The notes under the pieces are model-generated. The model was given only the letters and a program-made list of their open reading frames with translations, did no database searches and was not told where the DNA came from. This document shows positions 1 through 4,626 of a stretch of 6,665 nucleotides of DNA, piece after piece. Position 1 is the stretch's first letter. Each line of letters starts with the position of its first letter. The DNA comes from Lachnospiraceae bacterium. Its GTDB lineage: Bacteria; Bacillota; Clostridia; Lachnospirales; Lachnospiraceae. The DNA lies in contig JAJPZP010000092.1 in assembly GCA_021204285.1 (NCBI GenBank), forward strand, positions 1 through 6,665. The letters run 5' to 3'. The position numbers and the translations under genes were made by a program.

Positions 1-94
1 TGACCTGGAGGGCAGGATTGACAGCGTCCAGTACTCCGAGGTCTCCGATTTTAAGAAAGGCGGTGAGACCCTCCTGAACCGCCTGTTCCGCTGA
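1..94 (+). CDS. yabP: Sporulation protein YabP, C-terminal fragment
   Basis: Only the last 30 residues are in the window; the reading frame begins at base 2 and stops at TGA 92-94. The visible peptide starts DLEGRIDSVQYSEV and ends in a G-rich turn followed by LLNRLFR. This resembles the end of YabP/YqfC-family sporulation proteins, which typically finish with a short glycine stretch and a 'xLxRLF' tail. YabP is a small protein made in the mother cell and needed for normal spore assembly; its biochemical role is not established. The stop codon is one base away from the yabQ ATG, so the two genes are almost certainly co-transcribed and translationally coupled. The call rests on a short tail plus the yabQ neighbour, so it is good but not independent of context. 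Confidence 0.8.
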   Translation, partial: DLEGRIDSVQYSEVSDFKKGGETLLNRLFR

Positions 95-95
95 T

Positions 96-542
96 ATGAG
101 CGGCGCGATTCTGGAAGAGCTCCGCTTCTTTGCGCTGGCGGTGCTTCGCGGCGTCCTGATTCTGGCTCTCTACGATGCACTCCGTGTTTTCCGCCGTGTC
201 GCGGCTCACGGGGTGTGGGCGGTGGCGCTGGAAGATTTGTTTTACTGGATTGCGACTGCTCTCCTGATTTTTGAATTGCTTTATCGGGAAAATGACGGTG
301 CGGTGCGCGGCTACGCGCTTTTTGCGGTCGCTGCCGGGATGCTGCTTTACCATCAGACTCTGAGCGACTGGCTCGTGGAGCATATCGCGGGTGTCCTGCG
401 GCTGATTTTCGGTCTCTTATTCGCTCCGTTCCGGTTCTTGCTGAGAAAGCTCAGAAAATTTCTGAAGCTGACGGGAAGATTTCATAAAAATAAATTGAAA
501 AATCAGCTCAAAGAGTGTATAGTTATTTTATTATCGAAATGA
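96..542 (+). CDS. yabQ: Spore cortex biosynthesis protein YabQ
   Basis: This is a 148-residue integral membrane protein of the YabQ family. In B. subtilis YabQ sits in the membranes around the forespore and is needed for cortex peptidoglycan formation. Visible features are an N-terminal hydrophobic helix (about 11-28) leading into YDALRVFRR, then ALEDLFYWI (44-52) opening helix two, the family-typical RENDGAVRGY (64-73), helix three (about 73-88) and helix four (about 95-115). A basic, poorly conserved tail follows (116-136). The ATG at 96 follows the yabP TGA by one base and has no clear ribosome-binding site, which suggests coupled translation from yabP. The last 60 bases (about 480-540) are clearly more AT-rich than the rest and encode a lysine-rich end. 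The terminal CIVILLSK is unusual and may be a lineage-specific extension. Identification is firm; the molecular function is unknown for the whole family. Confidence 0.93.
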   Translation: MSGAILEELRFFALAVLRGVLILALYDALRVFRRVAAHGVWAVALEDLFYWIATALLIFELLYRENDGAVRGYALFAVAAGMLLYHQTLSDWLVEHIAGVLRLIFGLLFAPFRFLLRKLRKFLKLTGRFHKNKLKNQLKECIVILLSK

Positions 543-563
543 GTGGAAGGGAAGTGCGGGCGC

Positions 564-884
564 GTGGCAGCCAGAACAAAGGCGAAGGCGAAAAGCAGAC
601 GGATCCGGGAGCGCAATAAAAATCTGGGCGCCTGGGTCATTCTTCTGATTGTTTTGCTGGTCCTTGGCGTGAGCACAGTGGGCTGCATGCAGCTTCGGCA
701 GAAGAATAAGACTTATCAGGCCAGGGAAGAAGCGCTTGAGGAGTCCCTTGCCGAGGAGGAGGAGCGGACGGAAGAGCTGGAGGAGTTTGAGGCCTACACG
801 CAGACGAAGAAATATGTGGAAGAGGTCGCGAAGGAAAAGCTCGGACTTGTGTATGAGGATGAGATTATTTTCAAGGCTGAATAA
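564..884 (+). CDS. divIC: Septum formation initiator, DivIC/FtsB family
   Basis: This small bitopic division protein has a basic cytoplasmic N-terminus (RTKAKAKSRRIRERNK), one membrane helix (about 22-42), an extracytoplasmic coiled coil rich in E, L and A (about 43-78), and the family C-terminal segment with YVEEVAKEKLGLVYEDEIIF (84-103). In B. subtilis DivIC pairs with FtsL and DivIB in the divisome. The frame is open from GTG 543, right after the yabQ stop, giving 113 aa. I prefer GTG 564 (106 aa) because GGAAGGGAAG (545-554) sits 9 bases upstream as a ribosome-binding site, the GTG at 543 has none, and the resulting N-terminus MAARTK looks like relatives. Position after yabP-yabQ matches divIC in Bacillus and Clostridia. 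FtsB and DivIC names are used interchangeably for this family. The transcript ends at the terminator just downstream. Confidence 0.88.
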   Translation: MAARTKAKAKSRRIRERNKNLGAWVILLIVLLVLGVSTVGCMQLRQKNKTYQAREEALEESLAEEEERTEELEEFEAYTQTKKYVEEVAKEKLGLVYEDEIIFKAE

Positions 885-903
885 AAGAGATAAGAGCAGA
901 TAG

Positions 904-933
904 AAGGGCTTCCGAAGTCGGGAGCCCTTTTTT
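904..933 (+). terminator. Rho-independent terminator after divIC
   Basis: An 11-bp stem pairs 904-914 with 919-929 (AAGGGCTTCCG / CGGGAGCCCTT, one T.G wobble) around the loop AAGT (915-918). It runs straight into a T tract at 928-933. It begins 20 bases after the divIC stop and insulates the yabP-yabQ-divIC unit from spoIIE. The Spo0A box of the next promoter starts two bases after the T tract. Confidence 0.93.
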
Positions 934-934
934 G

Positions 935-1001
935 TGTCGAAAACTTTTTTTCTCGAGGCGATTCCAAATGACAAAGATTGCACGTGTGCCTTTTTTATAA
1001 T
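935..1001 (+). promoter_or_regulatory. Candidate Spo0A-activated sigma-A promoter of spoIIE
   Basis: Bases 935-941 read TGTCGAA, a perfect match to the Spo0A box TGNCGAA. A second box-like site, TGACAAA (969-975, one mismatch), overlaps the -35-like hexamer ATGACA (968-973, 5 of 6 to TTGACA). The -10 is a perfect TATAAT at 996-1001. The -35 to -10 spacer is 22 bp, too long for unaided sigma-A polymerase, and nothing better stands at 16-18 bp. It is known that the B. subtilis spoIIG and spoIIE promoters share this layout (21-22 bp spacers, 0A boxes upstream of and over the -35) and need phosphorylated Spo0A. The start of transcription should fall near 1008, so any start codon before that is excluded. 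A weaker box-like TCTCGAG lies at 951-957. Confidence 0.8.
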
Positions 1002-1006
1002 CCGTC

Positions 1007-1034
1007 TTGCCGATGGGACATGCATGGACGGCAA
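1007..1034 (+). other. Inverted repeat at the predicted 5' end of spoIIE mRNA
   Basis: TTGCCG (1007-1012) and CGGCAA (1029-1034) form a perfect 6-bp stem around a 16-base loop. With the predicted transcription start near 1008, this hairpin would form the very 5' end of the spoIIE transcript, about 28 bases before the start codon. It could protect the 5' end from decay. The short stem and long loop make it a weak structure, and it could be chance. Confidence 0.35.
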
Positions 1035-1061
1035 AATAATGAGGACGAAAGGCGTGAGATC

Positions 1062-2468
1062 ATGGAGTGGAGTAAGTATGTGCTGGCGCTACTGGTGGGA
1101 GGTTGCTTCCTGATTCTTTTTGGGAGGAAGGGCGATGGGAGAGACAAATGGATACTGGGAGGGACGGCGGGCTTCAGCCTGGCGGCGATGGAGCTGGTCG
1201 TGGAATATATGCTGCTGCGCCCTTTCCGGGAACAGGCGCTCAGCGTAATGCGGGGAATTGCGTTGTCTTCCGCGATCGTGCTGCTTGGTTATGTGCGGGA
1301 ATGGCTGGTCACACGTGGAAGCAGCCAGGAGGAGCGCGAGGCGGTTCATCCGATCAGACAGTGGATTGAGGACTGCCAGGAGAGCTTTGATCAGCTCTCG
1401 CGGAGTTTCTCATTGGAACTGCAGCCGGCAGAGGGTCTGGACCGCGGGGAAAGGCTTCTGCAGAAACGCCTGCAGGAGAGTCGTCTGGCTGCTGCCGGTC
1501 AGATTCATGAAATGAGCCAGATTCTGACCGGAGCAATGGAGCGAATCTATGGAACGCAGGAGGATGAGGAACTGGAGCAGGAGATCGGAAAGCGTCTGCG
1601 GCTCATGGGCGTGCAGGTCCAGAAGGTATTTTTCTATGGACCAAGCGGTCGGAAACGTCAGGTCTATGTGACGATGCGGACGAGGCGTAAAATCTGTGTG
1701 CCGGTCCGGAAGGTGTCCGCCGTCCTATCGGAGCTGCTGGATTGTGAGATGATGGCGGCGCGCGACAGCCGGACCTTCATCGGCCAGGAGCGGGTCACCG
1801 TGTTGTTTGTGGAGGGAACGGCCTATAATGTACTCTATGGCGTACAGAAATCGGTGCGGCAGGGGGAACCGGTCTCCGGGGACAATTTCTCTGTATTCTG
1901 GCTGCCGGAAGGTAAATTTTACGCGGGGCTGTCTGACGGTATGGGTTCGGGTATCCGTGCCTGCTCGCAGAGCGAGGCGGTGCTTGACCTTCTGGAACAG
2001 TTTCTGGAGGCCGGTTTTTCCAAGGAGACTGCGGTGCGCATGATCAATTCTTCGATTGTGCTGCAGCCGGACACACAGGTATTCTCAACAGTGGATCTGG
2101 CGTCGATCGATCTTTATTCAGGGGTGTGCGAGTTTCTGAAAATCGGTTCTGCGCCGAGCTTTCTGAAAAAAGAGAACAGTGTGGAGTGTATCCGCAGCGT
2201 CAGCCTGCCTGCCGGCGCGACAGGGCAGCTTAACCTGGAGCCCTGCCGCATCCGTATGTATGATGGAAATCTGCTTTTTCTGGTGACGGACGGTGTACTG
2301 AGCGTACTTCCGGCAGGAGAGGAGGAGCGGACGCTGCGGGAGCTGATTGCGAAACTGCCTGTGGGTACGCCGGCCCAGACCGCACAGCGTCTGCTGGAGC
2401 AGGTGTGTTCTTATGGAAAGGGGACGGACGATATGACGGTGCTTGTCGCCGGAATCTGGAAAAGATAG
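1062..2468 (+). CDS. spoIIE: Stage II sporulation protein E, short form (PP2C phosphatase)
   Basis: SpoIIE is a septal membrane protein whose PP2C-type Ser/Thr phosphatase dephosphorylates SpoIIAA and so releases sigma-F in the forespore. Here it is 468 aa. The N-terminus holds only about three membrane helices (6-21, 30-52, 63-83). A central region (about 97-250) carries SpoIIE-like segments such as QWIEDCQESFDQLSRSF and RLQESRLAAAGQIHEMSQIL. The phosphatase domain (about 250-466) has VSGDNFS (271-277), SDGMGSG (291-297), FSTVDLASIDLY (341-352), IGSAPSF (361-367), TDGVL (409-413) and GTDDMTVLVA (454-463). The metal-binding aspartates (D292, D410, D456/D457) are therefore present. B. subtilis SpoIIE is about 827 aa with ten helices, so most of the membrane module is missing. 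The frame is open upstream to a TTG at 978 and an ATG at 1020. I chose ATG 1062 because 978 precedes the promoter -10 and GAAAGG (1047-1052) lies 9 bases before 1062. The promoter immediately upstream argues against a lost 5' half. Confidence 0.92.
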   Translation: MEWSKYVLALLVGGCFLILFGRKGDGRDKWILGGTAGFSLAAMELVVEYMLLRPFREQALSVMRGIALSSAIVLLGYVREWLVTRGSSQEEREAVHPIRQWIEDCQESFDQLSRSFSLELQPAEGLDRGERLLQKRLQESRLAAAGQIHEMSQILTGAMERIYGTQEDEELEQEIGKRLRLMGVQVQKVFFYGPSGRKRQVYVTMRTRRKICVPVRKVSAVLSELLDCEMMAARDSRTFIGQERVTVLFVEGTAYNVLYGVQKSVRQGEPVSGDNFSVFWLPEGKFYAGLSDGMGSGIRACSQSEAVLDLLEQFLEAGFSKETAVRMINSSIVLQPDTQVFSTVDLASIDLYSGVCEFLKIGSAPSFLKKENSVECIRSVSLPAGATGQLNLEPCRIRMYDGNLLFLVTDGVLSVLPAGEEERTLRELIAKLPVGTPAQTAQRLLEQVCSYGKGTDDMTVLVAGIWKR

Positions 2469-2469
2469 A

Positions 2470-2498
2470 TTGCATTTTCGACCGATTTTTCTTATGAT
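2470..2498 (+). promoter_or_regulatory. Candidate vegetative promoter for tilS-hpt-ftsH
   Basis: TATGAT (2493-2498, 5 of 6 to TATAAT) lies 17 bp after TTGCAT (2470-2475, only 3 of 6 to TTGACA), within the 36-bp spoIIE-tilS gap. tilS is essential in bacteria that use it, so it cannot depend only on the Spo0A-dependent spoIIE promoter; a vegetative promoter is expected at or before this point. The predicted start of transcription, 6-8 bases after the -10, falls on or within a base or two of the tilS ATG at 2505. The -35 is weak, so this is a moderate call. Confidence 0.45.
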
Positions 2499-2504
2499 GA
2501 TACC

Positions 2505-3893
2505 ATGAAGGAAAAAGTATTCGCGTATATGGAAAAATATAAGATGCTGCCTGCGGGGACCAATGTGCTTGTCGGTTTCTCCGGAGGACCGGACTCGACA
2601 GCGTTGCTGATACTTCTGCAGGAGTATGGCTTGCGGCATGGAAATCAGATCCAGGCAGTTCACGTGCACCATGGTATCCGTGGGGAGAGCGCAGACCGGG
2701 ATCTTGCGTTCTGCGAAGCTTTCTGCCGGGAACACGGGATTCCCTTCCAGGCATATTACCGGGATGTACCGGGGCTGGCGAAGTCGGAAGCCTTAAGTCT
2801 GGAGGAGGCGGGGCGAAAAGCCCGCTATGACGTGTTTGGGCAGTGTATGGAGGAGCGGCCGGGTATGCGGACGGCGCTTGCACATCATCAGAATGACCAG
2901 GCGGAGACGATGCTGTTCCGGCTGATGCGCGGCACAGGTCTGAAGGGGCTGGGCGGCATGAGGCCGGTAAGCATGCCCTATATCCGTCCTCTGCTCTGTG
3001 TCCGCCGGGATGAGATCTTACGCTGGCTTAAGCAGGAAAACATACTCTGGGTGGAAGACGAGAGTAATGAAGATCTCTCTTTTGAGAGAAATTGCATTCC
3101 CCGCCGGTTGATTGATCCGATGGAGTTGATCCGTCCCGGCAGTGTGGCGCGTCTGGTGGCAGCGGCACAGCGGCTTCAGGAAGATGAAGATTTTCTCATG
3201 CAGGAGACGGAACGCGCGCAGGAGCGTTATGCCAATGTGACAGACCGTGGCTGTGATATTCGGCTTGCCGCGTTTGCCGAACTCCATCCGGCTGTTCAGA
3301 AAAGGCTGGTTCTGTACTGTGCGGAGCAGCTGCACGGCAGTGCGCGCGATCTCACAGCCGTTCACGCGGAGCAGATCTGTGCGCTTGCGTCGGGGAAGCG
3401 CGGCAGCCGGGTCGTATTGCCGGGAGGAATTTATGCGGTGCTGGGCTATGGGGAGATTTCGCTGCGAAACGTGGAGAAGAAACCGGAGCTTCCGGCGGAA
3501 CTTCCGGTTATGCGCGATGATTCTGTGCTGCAGGAGGAGCATGAATTTCTGGGAGAACGCTTTCTGTTTTCCCTCGAGCCGGTGGGAAAAAATGAGAAAA
3601 TTCCCACAAATTGCTATACGAAGTGGTTTGATTATGATAAAATCAGGGAAGGAGCAGTCCTTCGCACCAGGCGTCCGGGGGACTATCTGGCAAACGGAAA
3701 AGGCTCTCACAAGAAGCTGAAGGACTATCTGATCGACTGTAAGGTGCCGCGCGAAGAACGGGATAAATGCATTTTGCTGGCGGACGGCAGCCATGTGATC
3801 TGGGTGGTCGGTCTGCGCATCAGCGAGGAGTATAAGGTGAGCAGCCGGACAAAGAGAATTCTGAAAGTGCGAAAGAAGAACGCGGAGGAATAA
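2505..3893 (+). CDS. tilS: tRNA(Ile)-lysidine synthase TilS
   Basis: TilS uses ATP and lysine to convert C34 of tRNA-Ile(CAU) to lysidine, so that the tRNA reads AUA and is charged with isoleucine; it is essential where present. The 462-residue protein has the PP-loop ATPase domain first: SGGPDS at 26-31, HVHHGIRG at 53-60, AHHQNDQAETMLFRLMRGTGLKGLGGM at 126-152, and WVEDESNEDLSFERN at 182-196. The second residue of the usual 'DD' in the ATPase motif is kept (D131) while the first is N130, a form I believe is common in Clostridia. The C-terminal TilS domain is clear: VLRTRRPGDYL (385-395), then KKLKDYLIDCKVPREERD (403-420) and VIWVVGLRIS (431-440). Length is normal. ATG 2505 gives the usual N-terminus, but no Shine-Dalgarno precedes it; see the candidate promoter. 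The GGAGG near its end serves the next gene, hpt. Confidence 0.96.
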   Translation: MKEKVFAYMEKYKMLPAGTNVLVGFSGGPDSTALLILLQEYGLRHGNQIQAVHVHHGIRGESADRDLAFCEAFCREHGIPFQAYYRDVPGLAKSEALSLEEAGRKARYDVFGQCMEERPGMRTALAHHQNDQAETMLFRLMRGTGLKGLGGMRPVSMPYIRPLLCVRRDEILRWLKQENILWVEDESNEDLSFERNCIPRRLIDPMELIRPGSVARLVAAAQRLQEDEDFLMQETERAQERYANVTDRGCDIRLAAFAELHPAVQKRLVLYCAEQLHGSARDLTAVHAEQICALASGKRGSRVVLPGGIYAVLGYGEISLRNVEKKPELPAELPVMRDDSVLQEEHEFLGERFLFSLEPVGKNEKIPTNCYTKWFDYDKIREGAVLRTRRPGDYLANGKGSHKKLKDYLIDCKVPREERDKCILLADGSHVIWVVGLRISEEYKVSSRTKRILKVRKKNAEE

Positions 3894-3896
3894 GCG

Positions 3897-4424
3897 ATGG
3901 AAAAGCATCATGTGGAGACCATGTTGTCAGAGCAGGAGATCAACGCGCGGATTCAGGAACTTGGCAGTGAGATCAGCCGCGATTACGCGGGAAAGTCGAT
4001 CAACCTGATCTGTATTCTGAAGGGGAGTGTCTATTTTACCTGCGAGCTGGCAAAACGGATCACGATACCGGTCACGATGGACTTTATGCAGTGCTCGAGT
4101 TACGGCGCAGCCACGAAGTCCAGCGGCGTCGTGAAGCTGGATAAGGATCTGGACGAACCGATCACAGACCGGCATGTGCTGATTATCGAGGATATCATCG
4201 ATTCAGGGCGGACGCTGAACCATCTGAAAAAACTTCTCTCCCAGAGAAGTCCGGCCAGCCTGAAGATCTGTACGCTGCTTGACAAACCGGACCGGCGCGT
4301 GGTCGATGTAGATGTGGAATATGTCGGATTTCAGATAGAGGATAAATTTGTGGTGGGTTACGGGCTGGACTATGACCAGCATTACCGCAACCTGCCCTAC
4401 ATTGGAGTGGTACATTTTGAGTAA
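3897..4424 (+). CDS. hpt: Hypoxanthine(-guanine) phosphoribosyltransferase
   Basis: This cytoplasmic purine-salvage enzyme transfers the phosphoribosyl group of PRPP to hypoxanthine or guanine, giving IMP or GMP. The 175-residue length is typical. Type I phosphoribosyltransferase features are all visible: ILKGSVYF (40-47), MDFMQCSSYG (61-70) leading into the flexible loop, the PRPP-binding motif VLIIEDIIDSGRTL (94-107) with its ED pair and DSGRT loop, the purine-contacting LLDKPDRR (127-134, K130), and FVVGYGLDYDQHYRNLPYIG (151-170). The ATG lies 3 bases after the tilS stop, and its ribosome-binding site GGAGG (3884-3888, 8-base spacing) is inside the end of tilS, so the two genes are one transcription unit. 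In B. subtilis the equivalent gene is hprT, in the same order before ftsH. The stop is followed immediately by a structured spacer rather than by ftsH. Confidence 0.96.
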   Translation: MEKHHVETMLSEQEINARIQELGSEISRDYAGKSINLICILKGSVYFTCELAKRITIPVTMDFMQCSSYGAATKSSGVVKLDKDLDEPITDRHVLIIEDIIDSGRTLNHLKKLLSQRSPASLKICTLLDKPDRRVVDVDVEYVGFQIEDKFVVGYGLDYDQHYRNLPYIGVVHFE

Positions 4425-4607
4425 CAGTTCAGGACGGCAGCGAAATGAAAAGACAGACTGTGCAGGTTTACCTGCTAAAGGCTGTGTTTTCATTTCGAGA
4501 TGGGCGGAACGCCCATCAAGCCTCAGACATATGACGCGTAAGCGGCATATAGCCTTCAAAGAAGGCGGTCTGTGGCCTGCTGTCCTGAGCGGTGATGAAA
4601 CTAACTG
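4425..4607 (+). ncRNA. Compact multi-junction structured RNA between hpt and ftsH
   Basis: Hand pairing of this spacer gives an almost fully paired fold. P1: 4430-4440 with 4577-4587 (11 bp, one G.U). P2: 4441-4451 with 4487-4497 (11 bp perfect), continued by 4453-4456/4482-4485 and a tip GCAGG-TTTA-CCTGC (4462-4475). P3: 4499-4506 with 4510-4517 (8 bp, GAA loop). P4: 4520-4528 with 4568-4576 (8 bp, one T.T mismatch). P5: 4529-4537 with 4542-4550 (8 bp, one A.G mismatch, GTAA tetraloop of the GNRA class). P6: 4552-4557 with 4561-4566 (6 bp, AAA loop). P1-P4 meet in a four-way junction with linkers of 0, 1, 2 and 0 bases; P4-P6 meet in a three-way junction with linkers of 0, 1 and 1. About 61 pairs cover 122 of 158 bases. 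CAGTT (4425-4429) and AACTG (4603-4607) could close the whole. The G.U pair and GNRA loop favour the + strand. I do not recognise the family. It could be a cis-regulatory leader of ftsH, a processed RNA, or a copy of a dispersed palindromic element. Confidence 0.72.
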
Positions 4608-4609
4608 AC

Positions 4610-4615
4610 AGGAGG
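4610..4615 (+). promoter_or_regulatory. ftsH ribosome-binding site
   Basis: AGGAGG at 4610-4615 is a full-strength Shine-Dalgarno, 11 bases before the TTG start at 4627, slightly longer than ideal. CAGGA (4609-4613) can also pair with TCCTG (4583-4587), the outer 3' strand of P1 in the upstream RNA, so the site is free when P1 forms and partly hidden when it does not. Confidence 0.85.
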
Positions 4616-4626
4616 ATAAAAACAGC

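Noticed and set aside
978..1061. Upstream extension of spoIIE from TTG 978 or ATG 1020
   Set aside because: 978 lies before the TATAAT at 996-1001 and so upstream of the predicted transcript. ATG 1020 is only about 12 bases into it and has no ribosome-binding site. GAAAGG before 1062 is well placed.
885..1061. tRNA cluster or S1-domain gene expected here by comparison with B. subtilis
   Set aside because: No cloverleaf, no GTTCGA-type T-loop and no coding sequence is present; the stretch is a terminator plus a promoter.
2477..2483. TTCGACC, a one-mismatch Spo0A box on the minus strand between the tilS -35 and -10
   Set aside because: A single degenerate 7-mer without a partner site is expected by chance; there is no supporting architecture.
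2630..2636. CRISPR arrays, insertion sequences or attachment sites anywhere in the window
   Set aside because: No spaced direct repeats, transposase-like proteins or integrase sites were seen. The region is ordinary core chromosome.
4348..4608. Open frame running through the hpt-ftsH spacer
   Set aside because: It overlaps the end of hpt in another frame, has no ribosome-binding site, and its composition is explained by the paired RNA structure.
4592..4608. GTGATGA ... CTGA resembling box C/D kink-turn or hammerhead core letters
   Set aside because: The required flanking stems are missing (no stem II for a hammerhead), and such short motifs occur by chance.
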